DNA from: Bacteroidota bacterium
GTDB lineage: Bacteria; Bacteroidota; Bacteroidia; Flavobacteriales; Weeksellaceae
NCBI GenBank assembly: GCA_023386965.1
Contig: JAEWIR010000034.1
Location: 42,831-106,830 of the forward strand
Direction: 5' to 3'
DNA: 64,000 nt
In this document: positions 44,006 through 52,472 of the stretch, piece by piece
How positions within the stretch are numbered: the first letter of the stretch is position 1
How the letters are laid out: the number at the start of each line of letters is the position of its first letter
Translations under genes and position numbers: made by a program
Notes under the pieces: model-generated
Seen by the model: only the letters and a program-made list of their open reading frames with translations
Told to the model about the DNA's origin: nothing
The model's database searches: none

Positions 44006-45496
44006 ATGAAAAAAGCAGTTATCATTGGATCCGGTTTTTCATCATTATCCTGCGCCTGCTACATGGCCAGGACGGGCTATGAGGTAACTGTACTGGAGAA
44101 AAATGAGCAGATCGGCGGACGTGCGTCCATGTTGGAGGCCGATGGCTTCCGCTTCGATATGGGACCCAGCTGGTACTGGATGCCTGATATTTTCGAAAGG
44201 TTTTTTGCTGATTTTGACCGAAAGGTTGAAGATTATTATACACTTGAAAAGCTTTCACCTGCCTACCGGGTATACTTCGGCGAGGATGATTATATAGACA
44301 TCGCCGACAATCCTGAAAGCATCATCCAAACATTTGAGCAGGTAGAATCCGGCAGTGGCGCTCATCTTCGCAGGTTTATGGAAAAAGCGCAGGCCAATTA
44401 CAAAGTAGCCATGACGGAACTTGTGTACAATCCCGGTAAATCGCTGCTTGAACTTGTAAGTCCGGAAACAGCTGCGCGTCTGCCCTTGTTTTTTCAGAAT
44501 ATTTCACAAACGGTCCGCCGCAATATTCAGAATCCTAAGTTACGCAGCATTTTGGAATTTCCGGTGCTGTTTCTGGGCGCAAAACCTTCGGATACCCCGG
44601 CTTTCTACAACTTTATGAACCATGCGGATTTCGGGATGGGCACCTGGTATCCGAAAGGCGGCTTTAACGCGGTTGCGAGGGGAATTCACCAACTGGCGCT
44701 TGAACTTGGCGTGGAATTTAAGGTTAATGAAGAGGTGACCTCAATAGATTGCATGGGTGATAAGGCTAAATCAGTAAACACTCAAAGTTCAACTTATCAT
44801 GCAGATGTTGTAATCTCAGGTGCCGATTATGCGCATACCGAAACTTTACTCCACAGCGACCTTCGGAATTATTCAGAATCTTACTGGCAGAAGAAGACTT
44901 TTGCTCCCTCGTCGTTCCTGTATTATGTGGGATTCAACAGAAAGGTTCCGAAACTGCAGCACCATAATCTTTTCTTTGACACGGGTTTTGAGGAGCATGC
45001 GCGCGAAATATATGATACCTCCACATTACCCCAAAAGCCCCTTTTTTACGCTAATTTCTCCAGCAAAACAGATCAGGGGCTCTGCGATCCTGATAAGGAG
45101 GTTGGCTTCTTCCTTATTCCGGTGGCTGTGGACCTTAACGATTCGCAGGAAATTCATGACCGCTACTTTGACCTGATTCTGGAGCGAATCAAAAAAAATA
45201 CGGGCGAGGATCTGCGGGATGCTGTTGTTTTTAAGAAGAGTTTCGGTGTGCAGGATTTCAAGGAACGCTATCATTCGTGCCGGGGCAATGCCTACGGTCT
45301 TGCCAATACGCTTTTGCAGACGTCCGTGCTGCGGCCGAGAATTGACAACAAAAAAGTAAGCAATCTTTTTTACACGGGACAGCTCACGGTGCCGGGCCCC
45401 GGGGTTCCGCCCGCGCTGATTTCCGGAAAAGTTGTCGCCGAATATATTTGTAAGAAGCAGAAATCACCTAATCACCCACAATATACTTATGAATAA
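44006..45496 (+). CDS. crtI: Phytoene desaturase CrtI
   Basis: A 496-residue FAD-dependent phytoene desaturase. The N-terminal dinucleotide motif IIGSGFSSLSCACYMARTGY (about 6-25) and EKNEQIGGRAS (about 32-42) fit CrtI, as do GFRFDMGPSWYWMPD (about 49-63) and the C-terminal YTGQLTVPGPGVPPALISGK (about 459-478). It introduces four double bonds into phytoene to give lycopene. First gene of a seven-gene operon whose members overlap or nearly touch. crtB starts 8 bp before the crtI stop. Confidence 0.95.
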   Translation: MKKAVIIGSGFSSLSCACYMARTGYEVTVLEKNEQIGGRASMLEADGFRFDMGPSWYWMPDIFERFFADFDRKVEDYYTLEKLSPAYRVYFGEDDYIDIADNPESIIQTFEQVESGSGAHLRRFMEKAQANYKVAMTELVYNPGKSLLELVSPETAARLPLFFQNISQTVRRNIQNPKLRSILEFPVLFLGAKPSDTPAFYNFMNHADFGMGTWYPKGGFNAVARGIHQLALELGVEFKVNEEVTSIDCMGDKAKSVNTQSSTYHADVVISGADYAHTETLLHSDLRNYSESYWQKKTFAPSSFLYYVGFNRKVPKLQHHNLFFDTGFEEHAREIYDTSTLPQKPLFYANFSSKTDQGLCDPDKEVGFFLIPVAVDLNDSQEIHDRYFDLILERIKKNTGEDLRDAVVFKKSFGVQDFKERYHSCRGNAYGLANTLLQTSVLRPRIDNKKVSNLFYTGQLTVPGPGVPPALISGKVVAEYICKKQKSPNHPQYTYE

Positions 45497-46340
45497 TCTA
45501 GACATTTTCCACACGGTTTGCGGACTGTCCTCCAAGATGGTGACGCAAAAGTACAGTACCTCGTTTGCGTGGGCTTCCACACTGTTTAAACCTGACATCA
45601 GACAGCATATTTACAATATTTACGGTTTCGTGAGATTTGCTGATGAAATTGTGGATACGTTCCACGGTTATGATAAGGCCCAGCTTCTGGCAGAATTTGA
45701 ATCCTGTTACCGCAGCGCGGCTGAAAAGGGTATTTCTCTAAATCCCATCCTGCACTCATTCTGCCGGACACAACAGGAAAAAAACATTCCGCAGCATCTG
45801 GTCGATTCATTTTTAGACTCAATGCGTATGGATCTGGACGAAATCCGTGATTTCAATGATTCCAAATACAATGAATACATTTATGGCAGTGCCGAAGTAG
45901 TGGGTCTCATGTGTCTGAAGGTTTTTGTGGATGGTGACGATCAGGAGTATGAAAAAATGAAACCTTATGCGCAGAGTTTAGGCGCAGCATTTCAGAAAAT
46001 CAATTTTCTGCGCGATATTGCAGCCGATTTCAATGATCTGAACAGAACCTACTTCCCCGAAGTGGATTTCCGTAAATTCAGCCTGGCCGACAAAAAAAAG
46101 ATTGAGGAAGACATTGCCAAAGATTTTGCTCACGCCTTCATTGGCATTAAGATGCTGCCCATTTCCAGCAGGATGGCCGTTTTTATGGCTTATAAATATT
46201 ACCTGAACCTGTTCCGGAAGATCAGGAATACCGAACCGGCACTGCTGCTCACCAAAAGAATCAGGGTGTCCAATGCAAGGAAGATTTACCTCTTTGGCGA
46301 GATGATGCTTAATAAGAATTTTAATTTTGTGAGGCTGTGA
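45489..46340 (+). CDS. crtB: Phytoene synthase CrtB
   Basis: A 283-residue squalene/phytoene synthase that joins two geranylgeranyl diphosphates head to head. The first Asp-rich motif is FADEIVDTFHG (about 52-62), the second is FLRDIAADFNDLNRTYFPEV (about 175-194), and YIYGSAEVVGLMCLKVF is the conserved middle helix. The ATG at 45489 overlaps the crtI stop by 8 bp (ATGAATAA), a sign of translational coupling; the longer open frame back to 45432 lies within crtI. Downstream gene overlaps by 4 bp (GTGA). Confidence 0.95.
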   Translation: MNNLDIFHTVCGLSSKMVTQKYSTSFAWASTLFKPDIRQHIYNIYGFVRFADEIVDTFHGYDKAQLLAEFESCYRSAAEKGISLNPILHSFCRTQQEKNIPQHLVDSFLDSMRMDLDEIRDFNDSKYNEYIYGSAEVVGLMCLKVFVDGDDQEYEKMKPYAQSLGAAFQKINFLRDIAADFNDLNRTYFPEVDFRKFSLADKKKIEEDIAKDFAHAFIGIKMLPISSRMAVFMAYKYYLNLFRKIRNTEPALLLTKRIRVSNARKIYLFGEMMLNKNFNFVRL

Positions 46341-46795
46341 AAAAATTACTAACCCTGGTTCTGTTCAGTTCGTTTGTGCTGGCCAGTAGTCAGAATCTGG
46401 AGCGGTTCCGTAAACTCATGCAGCAGGGTGAGCACTCGGCTACTGCCTCCAAAATGCTTTTTGAGGATTCACGCAGAAGCTACGATTCGGGTGGTAAGCC
46501 TGTTTACCTGGCATTTTTTGCGCTTGGAAATTTTCTGATGGCCAAACATTCCACCAATCCCATCGCCCAGTATTCTTATTTCAGTAAAGGCAAAAAGGCG
46601 CTGGACGAAGCGGTACGGAAGGATCCGAAAAATCTGGAGATCCGTTTTATGCGTTTTATGAGTCAGGACCAGGCACCCGCGGCACTGGGTTACCGCTCCG
46701 ATTTGGATTCGGACCGGAAGTTTATCTTATCTGAGGTGAAACGTACTTCAGATGTTTACCTTATAAGGAAGATTAAGTCGTATTTTAAGATGTAA
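46337..46795 (+). CDS. Secreted protein of unknown function inside the carotenoid operon
   Basis: A 152-residue protein starting with GTG that overlaps the crtB stop (GTGA). The N-terminus LLTLVLFSSFVLASSQ is a signal peptide. The mature part (about 18-152) is alpha-helical, with segments such as LMQQGEHSATASKMLFEDS and KALDEAVRKDPKNLEIRFMR that resemble TPR-like helix pairs. It sits between two pigment enzymes, so a function in carotenoid production, transport or membrane placement is possible, though no motif supports it. Not recognised as a known family. Confidence 0.75.
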   Translation: MKKLLTLVLFSSFVLASSQNLERFRKLMQQGEHSATASKMLFEDSRRSYDSGGKPVYLAFFALGNFLMAKHSTNPIAQYSYFSKGKKALDEAVRKDPKNLEIRFMRFMSQDQAPAALGYRSDLDSDRKFILSEVKRTSDVYLIRKIKSYFKM

Positions 46796-46798
46796 GTA

Positions 46799-47266
46799 AT
46801 GGAAGTTCTTTTTTATATTTTAATCACTGTTGCTGTATTTGTTGGTATGGAAGGGATTACCTGGCTTACGCATAAGTATATTATGCACGGGCTGGGTTGG
46901 TACTTTCATGAGGACCATCACCAGCCCGGATATCCGCATGTTTTCGAGAAAAATGATTTCTTTTTCGTTGTTTTCGCTGTTCCGTGTATGCTATTGTGTT
47001 ATTTTGGAAGTTGGTACGGTCTTAACTGGCTTTTCTTTGTAGGTTTGGGCGTTTTTCTGTACGGTATGTGTTATTTCCTGGTACATGACGTCCTTATTCA
47101 CCGCAGGTTTAAGTGGTTCGACAAAACCAACAACTGGTATTTCCGGGCCTTGAGAAAAGCGCACAAAATTCATCATAAACATTTGGGAAAGGAGGAAGGC
47201 GAATGTTTCGGTATGCTCTTCGTGCCGCTGCGTTATTTCCGGGAAGCAAAATCATCAACAAAATAA
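46799..47266 (+). CDS. crtZ: Beta-carotene hydroxylase CrtZ
   Basis: A 155-residue integral membrane di-iron hydroxylase. All four histidine clusters are present: HKYIMH (about 22-27), HEDHH (about 35-39), HDVLIH (about 96-101) and HKIHH (about 120-124). It adds 3- and 3'-hydroxyls to the beta rings of beta-carotene, giving zeaxanthin. Length and motif spacing are those of bacterial CrtZ. It starts 3 bp after the previous stop and is followed after 9 bp by the cyclase gene, in the same frame separated by a stop. Confidence 0.94.
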   Translation: MEVLFYILITVAVFVGMEGITWLTHKYIMHGLGWYFHEDHHQPGYPHVFEKNDFFFVVFAVPCMLLCYFGSWYGLNWLFFVGLGVFLYGMCYFLVHDVLIHRRFKWFDKTNNWYFRALRKAHKIHHKHLGKEEGECFGMLFVPLRYFREAKSSTK

Positions 47267-47275
47267 TTATCTGTC

Positions 47276-47989
47276 TTGCAGCATTACTACTATCTGTTAC
47301 TTGATCTTCTGAGTTTCTGCATTCCTTTTCTTTTCAGTTTCGAACGGAAAAGAATGCATTTTATCCAATACTGGAAGCCATTCTTTTCGGCGATACTCAT
47401 TGTCGGACTGTTTTTTATAGCCTGGGATATCTGGTTCACACACATGGGTGTCTGGGGATTCAATGATGACTATCTTATTGGTTTGCGAATCGCTGGGATG
47501 CCTCTGGAGGAATATCTGTTTTTTCTGCTGATCCCTTATGCGAGCGTCTTCATCCATTATGCCATGGAGTATTTTCTGCCAAAACTTTTACTCAGTAAGT
47601 CTGTTACTCAGTATATCTCCCTTTTCCTGTTTGCTTTAAGCGCGGCAGTTGCGGCTCTTAACACAGATAAGATCTATACAGTCACTGCATTTGGTCTGTT
47701 CTCATTGTTACTGCTTCTTCAGCTGATTTTCAGATGGAAATATGCCTCAAGGTTTTATTTGAGCTTTGTTATCATATACATCCCCTTTTATTTTGTTAAT
47801 AATGCTCTTACCGGCAATTATTCAGCTAAGCCGGTGGTATTTTATGATGATGCTGAAAATCTGGGAATCCGTGTGGGAACCATGCCACTGGAAGACAGTT
47901 TCTATTGCTTTGCTCTACTGTATGGTATTGTTCTGGTCTTTGAATATCTTAAACTAAAATGGCGGATGCCTTTAACCAAGACACAATGA
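47276..47989 (+). CDS. crtY: Lycopene cyclase, fused CrtYcd type, TTG start
   Basis: A 237-residue membrane protein with two tandem lycopene-cyclase domains. The first contains GLRIAGMPLEEYLFFLLIPY (about 76-95) and the second NLGIRVGTMPLEDSFYCFAL (about 197-216); the PLEE and PLED acidic motifs are the marks of the heterodimeric CrtYc/CrtYd family, here fused. It closes both ends of lycopene to beta rings. The only in-frame start is TTG at 47276, nine bases after the CrtZ stop. The last four bases form ATGA with the next gene. Confidence 0.92.
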   Translation: MQHYYYLLLDLLSFCIPFLFSFERKRMHFIQYWKPFFSAILIVGLFFIAWDIWFTHMGVWGFNDDYLIGLRIAGMPLEEYLFFLLIPYASVFIHYAMEYFLPKLLLSKSVTQYISLFLFALSAAVAALNTDKIYTVTAFGLFSLLLLLQLIFRWKYASRFYLSFVIIYIPFYFVNNALTGNYSAKPVVFYDDAENLGIRVGTMPLEDSFYCFALLYGIVLVFEYLKLKWRMPLTKTQ

Positions 47990-48471
47990 AACTCAAAATA
48001 GTAAAACAGTCCGGAATCTACACACTTACCTCTGAGCAGGTACTTCCAATATCATTGGATGAGGCCTGGGCATTTTTCACTGTTCCCGGCAATCTGGACC
48101 GGATCACGCCCACAGAGATGAAATTCAGTATTACCAACAGTCCTGGCCAGGATACGTATCAGGGGCAGATTATTACTTATAAGATTGGAATAATTCCTTT
48201 CGTTAAAAGCAACTGGATAACAGAGATCACGCATTTTGTACCTAAGAAATTCTTTGTGGATGAACAGCGCTTCGGACCTTACGCCATGTGGCATCATGAA
48301 CACCATTTTACCGAAACCGATGACGGACGCGTGCTAATGAAAGACATTGTGAACTTTAAAATGCCCTTCGGCATCTTTGGCGACATACTTGCAGGTGAAG
48401 CTGTGAAAAAGCGTGTGCTTTTTATCTTTGAAAGCCGATACAGAATTCTGCAGAAACTCTTCTCAAAATGA
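47986..48471 (+). CDS. SRPBCC family protein
   Basis: A 161-residue START/Bet v1-like (SRPBCC) protein with a hydrophobic-cavity fold: LTSEQVLPISLDEAWAFF at the N-terminus, FVPKKFFVDEQRFGPYAMWHHEHHF in the middle (broken here as YAMWHHEHHF), and a C-terminal helix ending FESRYRILQKLFSK. Related proteins bind lipids or hydrophobic ligands. The start at 47986 overlaps the cyclase stop (ATGA), so the two are coupled; the frame extends to 47959 but that is within crtY. In the carotenoid operon it may carry or protect a hydrophobic intermediate; this is inferred from linkage. Confidence 0.83.
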   Translation: MKLKIVKQSGIYTLTSEQVLPISLDEAWAFFTVPGNLDRITPTEMKFSITNSPGQDTYQGQIITYKIGIIPFVKSNWITEITHFVPKKFFVDEQRFGPYAMWHHEHHFTETDDGRVLMKDIVNFKMPFGIFGDILAGEAVKKRVLFIFESRYRILQKLFSK

Positions 48472-49898
48472 AAATTTTTCTTACCGGTGCCACAGGTTAT
48501 ATTGGCAAACGTTTACTCATACAGCTACTGGAAGAGGGTCATACAGTTGTCTGTTCCGTACGCGATCCTAAGAGGTTCAGCACCCGGCTTTACCAGAATC
48601 ACATGGACAGGCTGCAGGTGTTACAGAATGACTTTCTGGACTCCGCCACGCTGGATAATGTTCCTGCGGATGTAGAAGCGGCCTATTATCTCGTACACTC
48701 CATGTCGTCCGGCGAAGGCGATTTTGCCAAAAAGGAGCGGCAGTCGGCAGATAATTTCCGTAAGGCCATGGAAGCAACGCACGTGAAGCAGGTTATTTTC
48801 CTCACCGGAATAGTGAACGAGGAGAAGCTCTCCAGACATCTGGAGTCGCGGAAAAGGGTGGAAGAGTCGCTGAAAAGTAAAAGATATGCGCTTACAAGTT
48901 TGCGCGCCGGAATCATCGTAGGCTCCGGCAGTGCTTCATTTGAAATCGTACGCGACCTGGTGGAGAAACTTCCGGTAATGATTGCTCCAAAATGGCTGAA
49001 CACGAAATGTCAGCCCATCGCAATCCGGAACGTGATCCAGTTTCTGGTAGGTGTTCTGGGCAAGGAGTTTACCTTCAACAAAAATTATGATATTGCGGGT
49101 ACCGATATCCTGACTTATAAAGAAATGCTGCTGCAGTATGCTGAGGTACGCGGACTTAAAAGGCTCATCTATATGGTGCCGGTTATGACGCCCAAGCTGT
49201 CTTCCTATTGGCTTTACTTCATCACGAGTACAAGTTATCCTTTGGCAAAGAATCTTGTAGACAGTATGAAGATCAATGTCATAGCCAGTAATAATACGCT
49301 TGCTGAGGATCTTGGAATTCAGCTTTTTTCTTACCGCGAGGCCATTCTGATGGCTTTTGACAAGATTAAACAGAATGATGTGCTTTCCAGTTGGTATGAT
49401 TCATTCAGTGGGCCGTTTCATTCCCGTAATGTCTGGCAATATCTTGAAGTCCCGTCCAAAGGCTGTTATAAAGATGTCCGTTCCATGACGGTGGATAGCG
49501 AAAATGCTGCCCTGGAACGTATATTCAGTATTGGCGGCAATACCGGCTGGTATTATGCCGATATTTTGTGGCGCATCCGGGGCTTCCTTGATAAGATGTT
49601 TGGTGGGGTAGGTCTTTGCCGCGGACGCCGGAATCTTAATGACCTGGAAGCCGGCGACTCAGTGGACTTCTGGCGGGTACTTTATGCAAGCAAGGAAGAA
49701 AAAAGGCTTTTACTTTTTGCTGAAATGAAAGTTCCGGGCGAGGCCTGGCTCGAATTCAGAATAAAAGATGGCGTACTTCATCAGGAGGCCACGTTCAGGC
49801 CATTGGGTTTGTCCGGAAGATTGTACTGGTGTGCGGTTCTGCCCTTTCACGGGCTAATTTTTAACGGGATGCTCAGGAAATTGGCAGGAAAGGATTAA
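48468..49898 (+). CDS. SDR/NAD(P)-binding protein with DUF2867-like C-terminus
   Basis: A 476-residue protein. Residues 1-290 are an atypical SDR with cofactor loop FLTGATGYIGKRLLIQ (about 3-18) and the segments YYLVHSMSS and LRAGIIVGSGSASFEIVRD. The C-terminal half (about 315-476; GWYYADILWRIRGFLDKMFG, GDSVDFWRVLYA, FRPLGLSGRLYW) corresponds to DUF2867. The layout resembles YbjT-type oxidoreductases. It overlaps the SRPBCC stop by 4 bp (ATGA) and ends the operon. No reaction is known; linkage suggests carotenoid tailoring or redox. Confidence 0.85.
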   Translation: MKIFLTGATGYIGKRLLIQLLEEGHTVVCSVRDPKRFSTRLYQNHMDRLQVLQNDFLDSATLDNVPADVEAAYYLVHSMSSGEGDFAKKERQSADNFRKAMEATHVKQVIFLTGIVNEEKLSRHLESRKRVEESLKSKRYALTSLRAGIIVGSGSASFEIVRDLVEKLPVMIAPKWLNTKCQPIAIRNVIQFLVGVLGKEFTFNKNYDIAGTDILTYKEMLLQYAEVRGLKRLIYMVPVMTPKLSSYWLYFITSTSYPLAKNLVDSMKINVIASNNTLAEDLGIQLFSYREAILMAFDKIKQNDVLSSWYDSFSGPFHSRNVWQYLEVPSKGCYKDVRSMTVDSENAALERIFSIGGNTGWYYADILWRIRGFLDKMFGGVGLCRGRRNLNDLEAGDSVDFWRVLYASKEEKRLLLFAEMKVPGEAWLEFRIKDGVLHQEATFRPLGLSGRLYWCAVLPFHGLIFNGMLRKLAGKD

Positions 49899-49917
49899 TT
49901 AGACCTTTAAATAAAAA

Positions 49918-50005
49918 CTTGCCCGTTGTTGCACAGGTTTCGGCTAAATAAATATTATGTAATAAATTTTTTACGCGGAAACTCACTTAATACAACAACG
50001 GCAAG
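49918..50005 (+). repeat. Inverted repeat, 13-14-bp arms, 61-bp spacer
   Basis: CTTGCCCGTTGTTG (49918-49931) and CAACAACGGCAAG (49993-50005) are reverse complements with one extra C in the left arm. The AT-rich interval has no gene. It lies between the convergent SDR and Crp genes. It may be a bidirectional transcript end without T run, or a small palindromic repeat element. Confidence 0.8.
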
Positions 50006-50079
50006 AAATTGAAAGGCAGATTCTCATCATTTGTGTTCCTGAATCTGTACAAATATATTGCACTCATTACTTCCGGCGC

Positions 50080-50691
50080 TTAACATTTGTTAATTTTAGA
50101 AAAATTTCCTTTTTCTTTGCGGATTCGGGAAAGATGAACCGGAGAAATATTCAGCCATGACGCAAGATGTTTGAGGGGCACGACGTCTAAATAGTGAGAG
50201 AAATGGTTTTCTATGAGATCGTAATTCTCACTTGCACTATTGAAATTCAGTTTATTACCAAAATTTAGTAAACTTACATAATGTTCCTCCATAATAAGCA
50301 ATCCAAACAGGGCCCAGTCGTGATACAAGGCGTACAGTTTCATTAAATTCTGTCTGTCTATGGAGTAGACAATCGAATCCTCATAACAGTAAATATTGCA
50401 GTTACTGGTAGTTTGGGAGCTGAAACTTTCAAATTCAGTTATTACAGAGCTTTTCTGCTCCAACCAAACGGTCTTTTCTTCAGCCTCACCGTTTACGAAA
50501 AAGCACCGTGTAATTGAATTTTCAACCATGTAAATCCGCTTACAAACCTCACCCTCCTTTAAGATAAATTCTCCCGCTTTATAATAATCCACCTGAAATT
50601 CCGTCAGGCCGGCTTCCAAAATATCCAAATCAAAATCCGGTTTATACCCCAGAACCTTTTCTTTGATAAAATTTTTATTTTCTTTATTCAT
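50080..50691 (-). CDS. Crp/Fnr family transcriptional regulator
   Basis: A 203-residue Crp/Fnr-type protein. The N-terminal cyclic-nucleotide-binding-like beta roll (about 25-125) shows YKAGEFILKEGEVCKRIYMV and YSIDRQNLMKLY; the residues that would hold cAMP are not conserved enough to call the ligand, and no Fe-S cysteine set is present. The C-terminal HTH is LKHLASWLNISPVHLSRIRK (about 173-192), the usual Bacteroidota form. It starts 6 nt after the ggt stop on the same strand, so it is probably in one transcript with ggt. Regulon unknown. Confidence 0.85.
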   Translation of the reverse strand: MNKENKNFIKEKVLGYKPDFDLDILEAGLTEFQVDYYKAGEFILKEGEVCKRIYMVENSITRCFFVNGEAEEKTVWLEQKSSVITEFESFSSQTTSNCNIYCYEDSIVYSIDRQNLMKLYALYHDWALFGLLIMEEHYVSLLNFGNKLNFNSASENYDLIENHFSHYLDVVPLKHLASWLNISPVHLSRIRKEKGNFSKINKC

Positions 50692-50697
50692 AGTTTA

Positions 50698-52383
50698 TTA
50701 TTCTAAACCAACAGAATCATCGCCGCGACCGTCCGCAATTGCTGTTCTCAATCCCGTATCATCTATGACGATCAATTCTGTCCTGCCAATCTGTTCCTTT
50801 TTCACAAATTCGTACTTCTTTTTATTAAGTGACTGTATGGTTTTGTCGGGGAATGTTCGCTCAACCAGGACGCCCTCAGGCAGCCACTGATGGTGAAACT
50901 TCGGCGTATTTACGGCTTCTGATGGGTTTAACCCGAAATCCACAATATTTACAACAGTCTGAAAGACGGAGGTTGGAATTGTAGTACCGCCCGGTGTCCC
51001 AACTATGATGTACGGCTTACCCCGCTTCAAAACAATTGTGGGGGTCATTGAGCTCAGCATCCTTTTGCCTGGTTGTATGGCATTGGCTTCGCCACCAACA
51101 GCACCAAACATATTGGGTACTCCGGGTTTAACTGAGAAGTCATCCATTTCGTTATTCAGGAAAAATCCGGCGCCCGCCACAACCACCTTGCTGCCATATA
51201 ATCCGTTGAGGGTGGTAGTGACCGATACCGCGTTTCCATCGCGGTCCAGGATTGAAATATGCGTTGTCTCAGTAGACTCTTGCGGCTGCGCTGTGATTTT
51301 ACCTACTGCCGCACTTGGAGTGGCGAAGTTTCTGTCAAAATTTTCCCAGCGCTTTTTCAGATAGTCGTCAGAAATCAGCATCTGGGTCCTGTCTTCAGTG
51401 AAATCCGGATCACCCATAAATTCAGCACGGTCAGCAAAAGCCCTGCGCTCAGCTTCCACCATGATCTGGACAGCTTCAGGTGAGTTATGCGTATACTTTG
51501 CGAGGTTTTCAAAGCCCGACATCTTCAGCATTTGGGCGAGCAGAATCCCGCCACTTGAGGGCAAAGGCATAGATACGACTTCATTCCCTTTGTAACTGAA
51601 AAGTAGGGGTTGCCGTTCAACAGTTTTATAATTCCGCAGGTCCTGCAGTTCAATGATGCCGTTGCCCCGTTTCATTTCGGCGACAACCAATTCTGCAGTC
51701 TTACCTTCATAGAATCCTTTGGCGCCATCCTTTTGGATTCTTTTCAGTGTTTCAGCAAGTTCCGGCTGGACCAGCAAATCTCCTTTCTTCCAGAACCCTC
51801 TTTTCTGAAATACGGACGGAATTTTATTGTGTTTATTGAATTGAGGCATTTCACGGTTGAGCAAAGCGGCTTCACGCTCTGTTAGCGGAAATCCTTTCGC
51901 TGCAAGCTCTATGGCAGGCTGTATTAGAACTTCCATCGGCAGATTGCAGTGTTTTAGAGTGGCAAACATTCCTGCTACAGAACCGGGAACGCCAACGGCA
52001 AGTCTACCGTTTTGGGAAAGGTCTGTATCGGCATTGCCTTTTCCGTTCAGATACATATCCCGTGACGCTTTAGCCGGTGCAGTTTCGCGGTAATCCAGGG
52101 TGAATTTTTGTCCGTCACTTTTTACGGCTACCAGAAATCCTCCTCCGCCCAGATTTCCTGCCTGCGGATAAACCACGGCCAAGGCCATTTGGGTAGCTAT
52201 GGCAGCATCGAAAGCATTACCACCGTTCCGTAAAATGCCTGCGCCCACTTCACTGGCCAGTGGATGAGCGCTTACTACTATACCTTTATACTTAGTATGT
52301 ACTTCCTTTACAATATTAATCTTTTTGAACTGCGCAAAGGTGACACACGGCCAAAGCAAAATAATCAAAAGCAACTTTTTCAT
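50698..52383 (-). CDS. ggt: Gamma-glutamyltransferase
   Basis: A 561-residue gamma-glutamyltranspeptidase precursor. A signal peptide (1-18, LLWPCVTFAQ) sends it to the periplasm. The self-cleavage site and nucleophile is T374 in ESTETTHISILDRDGNAV, giving a large subunit (about 19-373) and a small subunit (374-561). Substrate-loop residues are seen in LSSMTPTIV and GTPGGTTIPT, and NRGG-like ILRNGGNAFDAAIA is near the N-terminus. It hydrolyses glutathione and gamma-glutamyl amides. The ATG at 52383 gives the expected signal peptide; six codons upstream is another ATG (52401) that lies in the -7 element region. Confidence 0.94.
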   Translation of the reverse strand: MKKLLLIILLWPCVTFAQFKKINIVKEVHTKYKGIVVSAHPLASEVGAGILRNGGNAFDAAIATQMALAVVYPQAGNLGGGGFLVAVKSDGQKFTLDYRETAPAKASRDMYLNGKGNADTDLSQNGRLAVGVPGSVAGMFATLKHCNLPMEVLIQPAIELAAKGFPLTEREAALLNREMPQFNKHNKIPSVFQKRGFWKKGDLLVQPELAETLKRIQKDGAKGFYEGKTAELVVAEMKRGNGIIELQDLRNYKTVERQPLLFSYKGNEVVSMPLPSSGGILLAQMLKMSGFENLAKYTHNSPEAVQIMVEAERRAFADRAEFMGDPDFTEDRTQMLISDDYLKKRWENFDRNFATPSAAVGKITAQPQESTETTHISILDRDGNAVSVTTTLNGLYGSKVVVAGAGFFLNNEMDDFSVKPGVPNMFGAVGGEANAIQPGKRMLSSMTPTIVLKRGKPYIIVGTPGGTTIPTSVFQTVVNIVDFGLNPSEAVNTPKFHHQWLPEGVLVERTFPDKTIQSLNKKKYEFVKKEQIGRTELIVIDDTGLRTAIADGRGDDSVGLE

Positions 52384-52398
52384 GTCAGGAAGTTTTAT

Positions 52399-52431
52399 CA
52401 AAAGTAAAGAATACTTTCATTAACGTATCAA
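52399..52431 (-). promoter_or_regulatory. ggt: Promoter TTG-N22-TACTTTTG for ggt-crp
   Basis: On the minus strand, TTG (52431-52429) and TACTTTTG (52406-52399) lie 15 nt before the ggt ATG. It is divergent from the promoter at 52438-52445. Confidence 0.65.
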
Positions 52432-52437
52432 TTTTTC

Positions 52438-52445
52438 TAAATTTG
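52438..52445 (+). promoter_or_regulatory. -7 element TAAATTTG for threonine dehydrogenase
   Basis: Exact TAnnTTTG, 27 bp before the ATG at 52473, back to back with the ggt promoter. Confidence 0.6.
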
Positions 52446-52472
52446 CCGGTATCTAATTTCTAAACAAAAAGC

